From Pararhizobium arenae (GTDB taxonomy: Bacteria; Pseudomonadota; Alphaproteobacteria; Rhizobiales; Rhizobiaceae), in assembly GCF_001931685.1 (NCBI RefSeq), contig NZ_MOOY01000006.1:248001-312000 (forward strand): a stretch of DNA of 64,000 nt. The letters run 5' to 3'. This document shows positions 52,006 to 61,637 of the stretch, in pieces. The stretch's first letter is position 1. The number at the start of each line of letters is the position of its first letter. The notes under the pieces were generated by a model. That model did not search any database and had not been told where the DNA came from. It was given only the letters and a program-made list of their open reading frames with translations. Position numbers and translations under genes: made by a program.

Positions 52006-53200
52006 GTTGCGGATCTTTGACGAGGGCTGAGACGCCGACAAATTCGATCCCACGCCCGGAAGCTTCATCCACCCAGCTTGCGATTGCACCGACGCTTTCA
52101 TCGAATGCCGAAGCCACCCCGATCGCCTGTCCGTTTCGTCGGGCAATCCGTTCGAGTTCGTCGAGTTTCTTCAGAATTACATTTTTGTCGAGCTGGTCGT
52201 CGAGCACCAGATCGGCAAACCCCTGAGGGACATCCAGCGCCTCCGCAAGTGTTCCGGACAACGACTGCGCCGAGGTGCTATCGTCCAGAAAAAGGAGACC
52301 GCGCTTGGAAAGATCACGCATGATCGGCTCGAAAGCATCCGCATCCGACAGGAAACGGCCACCCAGGAAGTTCATGACACCGGTATAGTTGGTGATCTCC
52401 GCAAGCGACTGATGCAGCAGGGAAAGATTCTTTTTTGCGCCCGCATCGACTGTCAGGGTCAAAGGACCGGGGTCGTTGGATGGATAATCGAACGGCTCGA
52501 ATGGAATCTGCAGCAGGATTTCATGCCCTGAACGACGCGCTTCCTGCATCCAGCGCTGCAGGCTGTTTCCTGAAGAGGCAAACGCCAACGTCACCTCAGG
52601 CTGCAAGATCCGGATGGCACTTTGCGTCCCGGTCTGGCTCAATCCGAGACCGCCGACCACAAGCGCAATCTTTACGCCCCGCGATCCAGACGACGGGCGC
52701 GCGTACTGATCCATGGGCCGCGTCCCGTCCGGCCCGATAATGGGAAGGCGGCCCTGGGGGCTGTCTTCCAACAACGCATCGTTCGGAATCGCCGCCATAC
52801 GCGGGTCTTGCCCCTTGGCACCCTGGACTTGGATAAAGGCAGGTCCGTCGCCGTCTCGTTGTTTCGGAGAAAACTTCGTGACGACGTTACCATTGTCGGT
52901 CAACGTCTCCTCGACATGGGCGCCTGATAGGCCGCCGCTGGTCTTTTGACCATGACGGGACGCAACAGCGGTGTCCTGCTCGGTTTTGTTGTCGGGTTGC
53001 GCAGCATCCGCGGCGACCGGATTTTCCGTCTCGACCTGTCGCAATCCAGAAGGGGAAAGCGCGATCCAGGCCGATACACCGATCAGAAGCAGGACGCTGA
53101 GAAAACCGAAAATCCGGACAAGCGATAAATACGACTGCGATGCACCCGGCCGGCGCGGCTTGCGGTTTTGACCAAGAGGCGCGTTGAGATCCGTTCCCAA
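51998..53200 (-). CDS. Divergent polysaccharide deacetylase (DUF610/YibQ) family protein
   Basis: 400 residues: a short cytosolic start (MGTDLNAPLGQNRKPRRP), one membrane anchor at about 27-49 (LVRIFGFLSVLLLIGVSAWI), a polar linker to about 170, and the DUF610 domain (KIALVVGGLGLSQTGTQSAI; LLQIPFEPFDYPSNDPGPLT; TNYTGVMNFLGGRFLSD; GLLFLDD). It is a NodB-like fold in the periplasm with unknown substrate. The start is TTG; the conserved N-terminal wording in relatives supports it, but no ribosome binding site is strong. It is conserved between ctpA and rppH in rhizobia. Confidence 0.86.
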   Translation of the reverse strand: MGTDLNAPLGQNRKPRRPGASQSYLSLVRIFGFLSVLLLIGVSAWIALSPSGLRQVETENPVAADAAQPDNKTEQDTAVASRHGQKTSGGLSGAHVEETLTDNGNVVTKFSPKQRDGDGPAFIQVQGAKGQDPRMAAIPNDALLEDSPQGRLPIIGPDGTRPMDQYARPSSGSRGVKIALVVGGLGLSQTGTQSAIRILQPEVTLAFASSGNSLQRWMQEARRSGHEILLQIPFEPFDYPSNDPGPLTLTVDAGAKKNLSLLHQSLAEITNYTGVMNFLGGRFLSDADAFEPIMRDLSKRGLLFLDDSTSAQSLSGTLAEALDVPQGFADLVLDDQLDKNVILKKLDELERIARRNGQAIGVASAFDESVGAIASWVDEASGRGIEFVGVSALVKDPQQQ

Positions 53201-53322
53201 GAGTGAACCTATCGACCGGGATAAGGCGGCAGACCATCTGCGCCCTCTTTAAGAATCAGCCGCCCGGCCATGAAGACCGGGCGAGCATAATGATCAGAGC
53301 CTTTAAAGCGCTGGAAGCCGGA

Positions 53323-54645
53323 TCAGGGTTTCAATTCCGCCTTTTCCGGATTGGCCGGGAAAGCGGGGTCCGTCTTCTTGCCGCGCAGGAGATCAAGAGC
53401 GTAGTTGAGCTGAATATCGTCCTTTGGTTCCGGCGGCACGTAGGCAACCGAGCCGGAACCTTCTTCCGTCTCGTTCTGGCCTTGGATGTGGCCACGCAGA
53501 CTCGACTCGCTGGTTGCTTCCACCTTCCCAAGCAGTTCCGGCGGCAGAGGCTGCTCTACCTTGATGTCAGGCGAGATGCCCGTGCCTTGGATCGACTTGC
53601 CTGACGGCGTGTAATAGAGCGCGGTCGTCAAACGCAACGCACCGGCTTCTCCGAGAGGGATGATCGTCTGGACAGAACCCTTGCCGAAGGAACGGGTACC
53701 CAGCACCGTCGCACGCTTCAGGTCTTGAAGGGCACCGGCGACGATTTCCGACGCGGAGGCAGAACCACCGTTGACGAGAACGATGACCGGCTTGCCGTCC
53801 GTCAGATCGCCTGGCGTCGCGTTGAAGCGACGGGTTTCGTCGGCATTGCGGCCGCGCGTCGAAACGACTTCGCCGCGATCCAGAAACGCATCCGAAACAT
53901 TGATGGCCTGATCGAGCAGACCGCCGGGGTTGAGACGCAGGTCGAGCACATAGCCCTTCAGCTTGTCGGCCGGAACCTGTGTCTTGATCTTCTCGATTGC
54001 AGTCTTCAGGTCGTCGAAGGTCTTCTCCGTAAAGGAAATAACGCGGACATAGCCGACATCATCCTCTGCGCGGAACTTCACGGCGCGAACTGCGATGATG
54101 TCGCGGACGATGGTGAGGTCGATTGGCTTCTCCGCACCCTTGCGCAGGATGGTAAGCTTGATCGGTTTGCCGACTTCGCCGCGCATCTTGTCGACTGCTT
54201 CTTCCAGCTTCAGGCCGCGAACATCCTGGCCGTCGATCTTGGAGATGAAATCGCCGGCAAGAACGCCAGCGCGGGCAGCGGGCGTGTCGTCGATCGGGCT
54301 GGTGACCTTAACGAGGTCGTCTTCCATCGTGACTTCAATACCGAGACCGCCGAACTCGCCCTTGGTCTGGGTGCGCATGTCTTCGGCGTCAGTCGAGTTC
54401 ATGTAGCTCGAATGGGGATCGAGCGACGAGAGCATGCCGTTGATCGCATTCTCGATCAGCTTTTCGTCCTGCGGCGGCGTGACGTACTGGGCGCGAACGC
54501 GCTCGAAAACGTCGCCGAAAATCGCCAGCTCGCGATAGGTCGACGGATTGGCGGCCACGGCCGGAATGGTGGCCGAATAGACCACGCCCATGGCGGTCGC
54601 ACCCATCAGTGCCCCGACCAGAACAAGTGATGCCCTACGAATCAT
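53323..54645 (-). CDS. ctpA: Carboxyl-terminal processing protease CtpA (S41)
   Basis: 440 residues from MIRRASLVLVGALMG, a signal/anchor. A PDZ domain (about 95-175, GEFGGLGIEVTMEDDLVKVTSPIDD) is followed by the S41 core with the catalytic Ser in NGGSASASEIVAGALQD and the Lys in GTRSFGKGSVQTI. The tail after about 370 is low-complexity. It degrades or matures periplasmic proteins. Its 5' end overlaps the envC-like gene stop by 11 nt. A longer frame upstream to 54864 is not supported. Confidence 0.93.
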   Translation of the reverse strand: MIRRASLVLVGALMGATAMGVVYSATIPAVAANPSTYRELAIFGDVFERVRAQYVTPPQDEKLIENAINGMLSSLDPHSSYMNSTDAEDMRTQTKGEFGGLGIEVTMEDDLVKVTSPIDDTPAARAGVLAGDFISKIDGQDVRGLKLEEAVDKMRGEVGKPIKLTILRKGAEKPIDLTIVRDIIAVRAVKFRAEDDVGYVRVISFTEKTFDDLKTAIEKIKTQVPADKLKGYVLDLRLNPGGLLDQAINVSDAFLDRGEVVSTRGRNADETRRFNATPGDLTDGKPVIVLVNGGSASASEIVAGALQDLKRATVLGTRSFGKGSVQTIIPLGEAGALRLTTALYYTPSGKSIQGTGISPDIKVEQPLPPELLGKVEATSESSLRGHIQGQNETEEGSGSVAYVPPEPKDDIQLNYALDLLRGKKTDPAFPANPEKAELKP

Positions 54646-56059
54646 TGCGTGCCTTTCCGGTGTCTTGAGCGGTCCACCAAGGTCGGGAATCAACCGGTTT
54701 TCCATCTTTTCTGAATTCAATGTAAAGCGTTGGCCGATCCGTTTCCAGCGCCAATGCGGTTGCACTTGCCACTCTTTTTGCCCCCATGACGGCAAGGGGC
54801 TCGCCGGCGACGACGAACTGGCCCTGCTGCACGTTGACGCCATCCATTCCCGACAGAACGACATGGTAGCCGTCCCCGGGATTAAGAATGATCATCTGGC
54901 CATAGCTGCGGAATGCCCCCGCAAATACGATCCAGCCGTCCGATGGTGCGGTCACGACGGCGCCCGCATCCGTTTCGAGCATCATGCCCTGAAGACTGTG
55001 CCCCGTGCCGTCCGCATCGCCAAACCTGCGCACCGGCTTGCCGGCGGCTGGAAAGGCGAGCTTTTTCTGTAAATCGGAAAAAGCATATGCAGGCGCAATG
55101 CGGTTTTTGTCAGGCACTGAGTTGCGCGCGAGTTCACGTGCCGCCTCCCGCTGCGCCTCAGACATCTGCCGCTGCCGTTCGGCTTCCGCCCGGGCAGCCT
55201 CAGCTGCCTGTTTTACCGAGGAAATCTCTGTTTCGAGCGAGCCGATCAGGCCTTCGAGGCTGGTCGCCCGGGCTGCCAGTTCTTCCGCTTTTTGGCGCTC
55301 GGCCAGCAGCTCGGCTGCGTTTTTATCACGAAGTCTTGACTTCTCGGCCACCAGAAGTGACATGCGCCGCTCTTCTTCCATCCGGGCGGTCATATCGTTG
55401 GTCAAAGACTGCTTCTGGGCCGCGATATCGGCCCGCAAGGACGACAGTGCCTTCAGGTCCGCAGCAAGGTTTTCAGTCTCTTTTCGGATGCCGGGGACCA
55501 CCGCGCCGAGAAGAATGGCGCTTCGGACGGAACCGAGCGCATCCTCAGGGGAAACCAGAAGCGCCGGAGGCGGATTGCGCCCCATGCGCTGCAGAGCGGC
55601 CAGAACCTCCGCAAGCACCCCGCGTCTTGCGCGAAGCGACGTGTGGACCGCATCTTCCTTGGTCCTTAGATCGTTGAGCTTTGCCTCACCGTCGACAATC
55701 TGTTGCTCGAGGGCCTTGCGCTTGCTTGCGGATTCGACAACCGCGGTCCGCAAATTTTCGCTGGTCTTCTCCAGATCAGCAATGCCTTGCTCAAGACTTT
55801 GAGCTTTTTCCTTGGAGAGACTGATGGACTTCGAAAGGGCGTCAAGCTCGCTTCGCGTCTTGTCTCGCCGCGCCGTCAGTTCTGCTTCGGGAGCCGGTTG
55901 CGTCTCTTGCACAGCCGGGACAGAATCCTGTGCCCACGCACCAGCAGAAAAATGAGCAGTAACGAAAAATGCGGACGCTGCCATGAGCACACGAATACCC
56001 TGGCCGATCGCCGAGATCGCCCCTGTCTGATTGACAGCCTTGCTCTTGATTTTTCCCAT
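54635..56059 (-). CDS. EnvC-like murein hydrolase activator (M23 domain)
   Basis: 474 residues: a signal segment (VLMAASAFFVTAHFSAGAWA, about 24-43), two coiled-coil stretches (about 60-140 and 210-320, rich in Glu/Lys/Ala heptads such as RDKTRSELDALSKSISLSKE), and a C-terminal LytM/M23 fold (about 345-465, HSLQGMMLETDAGAVVTAPSDG, GYHVVLSGMD). The metal ligands HxxxD and HxH of active M23 enzymes are not obvious, as in EnvC/NlpD activators of amidases. It likely regulates peptidoglycan splitting at division. Upstream of and overlapping ctpA. Confidence 0.86.
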   Translation of the reverse strand: MGKIKSKAVNQTGAISAIGQGIRVLMAASAFFVTAHFSAGAWAQDSVPAVQETQPAPEAELTARRDKTRSELDALSKSISLSKEKAQSLEQGIADLEKTSENLRTAVVESASKRKALEQQIVDGEAKLNDLRTKEDAVHTSLRARRGVLAEVLAALQRMGRNPPPALLVSPEDALGSVRSAILLGAVVPGIRKETENLAADLKALSSLRADIAAQKQSLTNDMTARMEEERRMSLLVAEKSRLRDKNAAELLAERQKAEELAARATSLEGLIGSLETEISSVKQAAEAARAEAERQRQMSEAQREAARELARNSVPDKNRIAPAYAFSDLQKKLAFPAAGKPVRRFGDADGTGHSLQGMMLETDAGAVVTAPSDGWIVFAGAFRSYGQMIILNPGDGYHVVLSGMDGVNVQQGQFVVAGEPLAVMGAKRVASATALALETDRPTLYIEFRKDGKPVDSRPWWTAQDTGKARNDS

Positions 56060-56177
56060 GCCGCCTGTTGCCGCACCCCTTACCGCGCGAATCTAAGCTG
56101 ATTTGGCGCGGTCGCCAACAGCAATCGCCCTCAATTGCGGCGGCCAAATGGCGAGAAAGCCGCCAATTGAGTGACAA

Positions 56178-58244
56178 TCAGCCTGCCGCCATGCGCTTCT
56201 GCGGCCCGTCTTCCGGCATGGCGGTGAGGCAGGCCTGAATCTGGTCCATTGCCATCGAGGCGAAGCCAGCGAGAAGGTTCTGTTGTTCCCGGCTAAAGGC
56301 CGAATGCGGCACCGTATCGACGATGCACAGCGTGCCGATTTTCGCACCACTCACCGCTTCCGTCAGCGGTGCACCGGCGTAGAACCTGAAACCGCGCTCA
56401 CCTTTGACGAGTTCGTTTCCGGCGAAACGTACATCCTTGGCTGCATCCAGAACCACCATCGTTTCCGAACTCGCAAGGGCGTGGGAACAGATCGCCATAT
56501 CCCGCGCCGTTGATTCAAGCTCGATACCAAAGCGACCGACAAAGCGCTGCTCTTGCGAATCCACGATCGTTACAACCGCGATTCCTGTTCCAAGGGCCTG
56601 TGACGCCATCTGGCTGATGCCGTCAAGCGATTGCCGGACGGTCGGGGTCAAAGCCTTAAGAACCCTCTCGACACAGATCAAGCGTGCAGCTTCGTCAGCC
56701 GGCCGAAGCGCCGGTATGCCGCTCGCGACGACGAAACGGCTGATGACCCGGTTTCTCCCGCTACGTTTGGCGCCGTATAGCGCCTCGTCAGCCGCCGCGA
56801 CCAGCGCATCTGCATTCTGCGGTCCATCGTGTCCTGTGGGCTCAAAGGTTGCCACCCCGAAACTCGCCGTCACACGACCGAGGCTTGAGCGCGCATGCTC
56901 AATCGCCAGCTCTTCGATGGCGCGACGAACGTCCTCTGCGATGACATCAGCCAAGGAGGCATCTGTATCTGGAAGTATGATCGCCATTTCCTCGCCACCA
57001 TAGCGGGCAACGGTATCGGTTTCACGATCAAGCCGGTCGCGGATCGTCTGAGCGATTGCGCGCAGACACTCATCACCCTTCTGATGGCCATAGAAATCGT
57101 TGAACAGCTTGAAACGGTCTACATCGATCATGATCACGGACAGAGGCCGTGCCCCCGCCTGGGCGTTTGAAAATGCCTCGTCCAAGCAGATGTCAAATCG
57201 GCGACGATTGAACAAACCGGTAAGTTCGTCGATATGAGCCAGCCGGCGATAGCGCATTTCGCTCTTGCGGCGGAACTGGAATTCCCTGGCGAGCATGACC
57301 GAAAGAAAGACGACACAGGCTGCCAGGGCCAGAAACGACACCGCGGTCATCGAAGCAAGACGTAGCCAACCTGCGTATATTTCCTCGACCGATAGCCCGA
57401 CCGTGACAATCAATGGCAGGACGGCGACCCGACCGACGTTGAACAGCCTCTCGACACCATCGATCGCGGATGGCGCGACGAAGGATTTCTCAGCCGTTGC
57501 AAGTTTCCAGAAGATATCGGACGCCACATAATTCGCTCCGACAGTGCCTGGAATTTCGGGCGCCCGCAGCAAGAGAGTACCATCCGTGCCGTAGAGGCTG
57601 ATAGCCCCCTTGTTGCCAAGCTCGAGAGAGCTGAACAAAGGCATGAAGGAGGACAAACGCAGGGAGAAGACGGCTACACCCGAGAACTTGCCTGTTGCGT
57701 CCGTCAGTCTGCGACTAAGAATGACCGCGGGCTCCTTTAGGGGGGAAACACCCACCGTCTTGGCCGTAAAAAGAAGATCCTGCCTGCTGCGCTCCTGCGT
57801 AAAGAAGAAGGCCTCATTGGCAAAATTCGTTCTCAAGCGCGGACTTGTCTCGGAGCTCAGCTTCAATTCCCCCCGGGCGTCGAGAATATGGATTTCGCCG
57901 ATACCGACCTCACTGCCGGAGCCGCCCAAAAAGGCGCGACGCTTTTGCGGATCAAAGCGGAAATTGGGGTCGACGCGCAGAAGCTCGCGCACGGACATGA
58001 GGGCCTGATCGGCACCATGAAATGTCTGGAGGATCTCGCGCTGAACCGACACGCCGAGATTGTTGGCGGCCACTTCGGCCTGCACCCAATCCTGATGGCG
58101 CTGGTCGGAAAGCAGAAGAGCAAAGAGGGCGATGAACCCTGAAAGGGTGACAAGAAGGACCGCGGACCAGAGAACGACAGTGATACGGCGGCGCCTCGAA
58201 ATCACGACGTCATCTTGCGGCAGAATAGTGGATGCGCCCTTCAC
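56178..58244 (-). CDS. Membrane diguanylate cyclase with dCache-like sensor, GGDEF and C-terminal GAF
   Basis: 688 residues from a GTG (VKGASTILPQ) preceded by GGAAGGAC. TM1 at about 22-45, an extracytoplasmic dCache-like sensor (50-285), TM2 at about 298-318, GGDEF domain (330-500; active site YGGEEM at 415-420, with IDVDRFKLFNDFYGH, and the inhibitory I-site RETD at 407-410), then a GAF domain (520-680; QMASQALGTGIAVVTIVDSQ, MAICSHALASSETMVV, YAGAPLTEAVSGAKIGTLCI). Intact residues predict active cyclic-di-GMP synthesis with product inhibition. GAF at the C-terminus is the unusual order. It interrupts the conserved rlmH to envC neighbourhood. Confidence 0.88.
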   Translation of the reverse strand: MKGASTILPQDDVVISRRRRITVVLWSAVLLVTLSGFIALFALLLSDQRHQDWVQAEVAANNLGVSVQREILQTFHGADQALMSVRELLRVDPNFRFDPQKRRAFLGGSGSEVGIGEIHILDARGELKLSSETSPRLRTNFANEAFFFTQERSRQDLLFTAKTVGVSPLKEPAVILSRRLTDATGKFSGVAVFSLRLSSFMPLFSSLELGNKGAISLYGTDGTLLLRAPEIPGTVGANYVASDIFWKLATAEKSFVAPSAIDGVERLFNVGRVAVLPLIVTVGLSVEEIYAGWLRLASMTAVSFLALAACVVFLSVMLAREFQFRRKSEMRYRRLAHIDELTGLFNRRRFDICLDEAFSNAQAGARPLSVIMIDVDRFKLFNDFYGHQKGDECLRAIAQTIRDRLDRETDTVARYGGEEMAIILPDTDASLADVIAEDVRRAIEELAIEHARSSLGRVTASFGVATFEPTGHDGPQNADALVAAADEALYGAKRSGRNRVISRFVVASGIPALRPADEAARLICVERVLKALTPTVRQSLDGISQMASQALGTGIAVVTIVDSQEQRFVGRFGIELESTARDMAICSHALASSETMVVLDAAKDVRFAGNELVKGERGFRFYAGAPLTEAVSGAKIGTLCIVDTVPHSAFSREQQNLLAGFASMAMDQIQACLTAMPEDGPQKRMAAG

Positions 58245-58399
58245 ATTCGTCCTTCCGAAAGGGACGCGGCGCACGCTCAAGTGCCACCCGCGATTTCCTG
58301 CAGTCGCAACTGCAGAAATCAGGCTAACATCGAGACACTTAATGCCGTGTTACATCAGGTAAACAATGTGGGCACGTATTCGAGGCGCGATAGCCGAAG

Positions 58400-58882
58400 T
58401 CAAATACGATGGTATGGGTGGCCGGAAAGAATAGTGACCGCTCGGTATAATTGTTCGGCTATCAGGATACGCACCAGTTGATGGGGCCAGGTCATTTTGC
58501 CGAGACACACCACCGCGTCAGCCCGCCCATGAAGTGAAGGATCAAGTCCATCGGCGCCGCCGATGGCGATCATCAAGTCACGCTTGCCCATATCGCGAAA
58601 AGACCCGAGGAGCGAGGCAAAAGCAGGTGAATCCAAGGCCCTGCCGCGCTCATCCAGGAGAAGGAGTAGACTGCCCTCGGGCAAGGATTTTTCAAGCATG
58701 CCCGCCTCCTCGCGTTTGCGCGTGTCGGAGCTGGAAGCACGGCTCTCAGCCACCTCCACGATGCGGGAAAATTCAAGACCGATGGCCGGCCCTGCTTTGG
58801 CAAAGCGATCGAGATAGCGTGCAGCCAGATCTTTTTCCGGGCCGGCCTTGAGGCGTCCGACGGCAAAAAGACCAACACGCAT
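58400..58882 (-). CDS. rlmH: 23S rRNA (pseudouridine1915-N3)-methyltransferase RlmH
   Basis: 160 residues, the family length. SPOUT fold; MIAIGGADGLDPSLHGRADA is the SAM-binding knot and the C-terminal ILSGHPYHRI carries the conserved HPYHR motif. It methylates pseudouridine 1915 on the 70S ribosome. The ATG of MRVGLFAVGRLKAGPEK is the family start; upstream in-frame residues are spurious. Confidence 0.94.
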   Translation of the reverse strand: MRVGLFAVGRLKAGPEKDLAARYLDRFAKAGPAIGLEFSRIVEVAESRASSSDTRKREEAGMLEKSLPEGSLLLLLDERGRALDSPAFASLLGSFRDMGKRDLMIAIGGADGLDPSLHGRADAVVCLGKMTWPHQLVRILIAEQLYRAVTILSGHPYHRI

Positions 58883-59153
58883 GAGTTTACTCCAATTCGT
58901 ACACTCGCGGCATCGAGCGACGCCGGGGACCGCTCCGAGAACACGACGTTTCCAAGTCCGGTTCGGGCCGCAGCCGGTCATGCTTGCATTGCCGTCAAAG
59001 CGGCGGCAATCCGCATACGCGCGTTATCCGACGCCTCGCAAAGACAGCACCTGCAGCGTCTCTGGCAAACAAGCTTTCCTTAGGCGCGTCTTCCAACGAA
59101 CCAGAAATGCGTGCCATTAATGCATTGGCTTCAGTCGCCGTTGCGTGACATGC

Positions 59154-59645
59154 CTAATGCAGCCGACCGTCTTCCATGTCCGGCGCAGCCCACATCTTCT
59201 CGATGTTGTAGAACTCGCGGATCTCCGGTCGGAAGATATGGACGATGATGTCGCCGCTGTCGATCAGAACCCAATCGCCCGTTTCCAGACCTTCGACGCG
59301 GGCATTGCCATGACCCTCGTCCTTGAGATCGGAAATGAGATGGTCTGCTATCGCCATGACATGCCTGCTCGACCGCCCCGAAACCACGACCATGTAGTCC
59401 CCGAGCGCCGACTTTCCGGCAATGTCGATAGTGACAATATCTTCCGCTTTGGAGTCCTCGAGACTGTTGAGGACCAGGTGAAGAGCACGCTCGGCAAGAT
59501 CGCTGCCTTGGGTCGTGCTGTGAGGGAAAATGCGTGTAACATTTCCCTTCGCGTGTGCTGTTGTCAGGGTCTTTCCTTTCCAGTTTAACAGAACAGGCAC
59601 CACGACTCGTCTTGTCCAACGAGCCGTCACACCAAATGTAGGCAT
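59154..59645 (-). CDS. rsfS: Ribosome silencing factor RsfS
   Basis: 163 residues as called. The conserved RsfS fold begins at LAERALHLVLNSLEDSKAED and continues IVTIDIAGKSALGDYMVVVSGRSSRHVMAIADHL, GLETGDWVLIDSGDIIVHIF and REFYNIEKMW. It binds ribosomal protein uL14 to block subunit joining when nutrients are scarce. The start is uncertain: the ATG used here adds residues unlike the family, whereas a CTG at 59567 (LTTAHAKGN) has GGAAAGGAAAG just upstream and would give 137 residues. The order nadD-rsfS-rlmH is standard. Confidence 0.85.
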   Translation of the reverse strand: MPTFGVTARWTRRVVVPVLLNWKGKTLTTAHAKGNVTRIFPHSTTQGSDLAERALHLVLNSLEDSKAEDIVTIDIAGKSALGDYMVVVSGRSSRHVMAIADHLISDLKDEGHGNARVEGLETGDWVLIDSGDIIVHIFRPEIREFYNIEKMWAAPDMEDGRLH

Positions 59646-59735
59646 CAATGCCTTAACGTTTCAAGACACGAGAAATAAATGATGGATTGTTCCCATTGTT
59701 CCGAGGCAGATCGGCAACGGTGGATCTGAAGACGC

Positions 59736-60356
59736 TCATTCCATCTTCGTCCTCAGTGCTGTGGAGCTCAACGGCGAACGCGGCCCATGGATGAACGTCC
59801 AGGCGGGGGCAGCGCGCGATGCGAGATTTGCGGCATCCTCCTCATCGACCCGGGCGTAGTCGAAGGTTTTCGCCATCTTCGAGGACAAGTAGGACAGCGT
59901 TGCGCCCGGCCGATCAATGACCGCGATCGGATAGGTTTTTGCGATCGTCTGCCAATCCTGCCAGAGATGAAAACTTTTCAGATTGTCCGCGCCCATGATC
60001 CAGACGAAACGCACGCCGCGGTTCTTCTGGCGGATCTTTTCCAGCGTACGCGCCGTATAGCTCTGCCCAAACCCCTGCTCGAACGCCGTCACCTTGATGC
60101 GTGGATCATGTGCGATCTTTTCACACAGCGCGATGCGTTCGCAAAGCGGCGCCAGTTGATTGCGGCTTTTCAACGGATTACCCGGGGTCACCATCCACCA
60201 GAGCTGATCGAGCTTCAACCGGCGCAGCGCGATATCCGCTACCAACTGATGGCCCGCGTGGGGCGGATTGAACGAGCCGCCAAACAACCCTACCCGCATG
60301 CCCGGCTCGACATGCGGCATCTTCAGGTAGTGCGTGGCAACGCCGACTTCACTCAC
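59736..60356 (-). CDS. nadD: Nicotinate-nucleotide adenylyltransferase NadD
   Basis: 206 residues from a GTG. VGLFGGSFNPPHAGHQLVAD contains the nucleotidyltransferase HxGH motif; WWMVTPGNPLK, FVWIMGADNLKSFHLW and the C-terminal LSSTALRTKM (SSTxxR) are intact. It adenylates nicotinate mononucleotide in NAD synthesis. The GTG abuts the proA stop with no gap, so translation is coupled. An ATG at residue 13 is a shorter alternative. Confidence 0.93.
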   Translation of the reverse strand: MSEVGVATHYLKMPHVEPGMRVGLFGGSFNPPHAGHQLVADIALRRLKLDQLWWMVTPGNPLKSRNQLAPLCERIALCEKIAHDPRIKVTAFEQGFGQSYTARTLEKIRQKNRGVRFVWIMGADNLKSFHLWQDWQTIAKTYPIAVIDRPGATLSYLSSKMAKTFDYARVDEEDAANLASRAAPAWTFIHGPRSPLSSTALRTKME

Positions 60357-61637
60357 TTAAGCGCGAACCTGACCGCTGCCGCGCACCCGGTACTTGAACG
60401 AGGTCAGTTGCTCGACGCCAACGGGGCCGCGCGCGTGCATCTTGCCGGTCGCAATGCCGATTTCTCCGCCCATCCCGAACTCGCCGCCGTCGGCAAACTG
60501 GGTGGAGGCGTTGTGAAGCAGAATGGCCGAATCTATTTCAGCAAAGAAACGCTCGACCACCGACGGGTCTTCCGCGATGACAGCGTCCGTATGGGAAGAC
60601 GACCATTTCGAAATATGCTCGATCGCGCCGGAAACGCCGTCGACCAGGGCGACCGAGATGATGGCATCGAGATACTCCGTCGCCCAGTCTTCTTCTGTCG
60701 CCGCAATCAGGCCCGGCATCATGGCGCGCAGTTCCTCACACGCCCTGACTTCGCAGCCGGCTTCCAGCAGGGCCGTCAGCAATGGCTCCGCGAAACGATC
60801 CTTCACTGCGCGATCGATCAGCAATGTTTCGGCCGCCCCGCAAATCCCGGTGCGCCGCATCTTGGCGTTGACGACGATTTTCCTCGCCATCTCCAGATCG
60901 GCAGACTTGTCGACATAGACGTGGCAAACGCCTTCGAGATGGGCAAAGACAGGCACCCGCGCCTCGTTCTGCACGCGCGCAACAAGGCTTTTGCCGCCGC
61001 GCGGCACGATGACGTCGATCGTTCCGCCAAGCCCGGTCAGCATCGCCCCGACCGCGGAACGATCGGCAACAGGAACCACCTGGATAGCATGCTCTGGAAG
61101 CCCTGCATCCTTCAGCCCCCGCACGAGGCAGGCATGGATAGCCTGCGATGAATTGAGACTGTCCGACCCACCGCGCAGGATCACGGCGTTGCCAGCCTTG
61201 AGGCACAAGGCACCCGCATCAGCCGTCACATTCGGCCGACTTTCGTAGATAACGCCGATGACGCCGAGCGGCGTGCGCACACGCTCGATATGCAGACCGT
61301 TCGGCCGGTCCCATTGGGCCATGATATGGCCCACCGGGTCAGGCAGCTCGGCAATCGCACGAATGGCATTGGCCATGTCGAGCACGCGGCCTTCCGTCAA
61401 GGTCAACCGGTCGAGGAAAGAGGCGGCAACACCGGTCTCACGGGCATTTTCAAGATCAAGCGCATTGGCCGCAAGAATTTCGTCCCTCCGGGCAACGATA
61501 GCACTTGCCATGCTCACAAGGGCGGCGTGCTTGCGCTCCGCCGACGCAATGGCCAGTGGCCGGCTGGCGGCGCGCGCCTGACGGCCGATGACCGCCATGA
61601 TTTCCTGGATTTCCTTTTTGCGCGCATCGTCAAGCAT
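60357..61637 (-). CDS. proA: Gamma-glutamyl phosphate reductase ProA
   Basis: 426 residues, ALDH-like fold. The catalytic Cys lies in [14 protein letters not shown], the NADPH-site segment is [20 protein letters not shown], and the C-terminal [20 protein letters not shown] completes the family. It reduces glutamyl phosphate to glutamate semialdehyde in proline synthesis. The ATG of MLDDARKKE is chosen because AGGAG lies 8 nt upstream; a GTG three codons earlier is too close to it. Overlaps proB by 8 nt. Confidence 0.94.
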   Translation of the reverse strand: MLDDARKKEIQEIMAVIGRQARAASRPLAIASAERKHAALVSMASAIVARRDEILAANALDLENARETGVAASFLDRLTLTEGRVLDMANAIRAIAELPDPVGHIMAQWDRPNGLHIERVRTPLGVIGVIYESRPNVTADAGALCLKAGNAVILRGGSDSLNSSQAIHACLVRGLKDAGLPEHAIQVVPVADRSAVGAMLTGLGGTIDVIVPRGGKSLVARVQNEARVPVFAHLEGVCHVYVDKSADLEMARKIVVNAKMRRTGICGAAETLLIDRAVKDRFAEPLLTALLEAGCEVRACEELRAMMPGLIAATEEDWATEYLDAIISVALVDGVSGAIEHISKWSSSHTDAVIAEDPSVVERFFAEIDSAILLHNASTQFADGGEFGMGGEIGIATGKMHARGPVGVEQLTSFKYRVRGSGQVRA

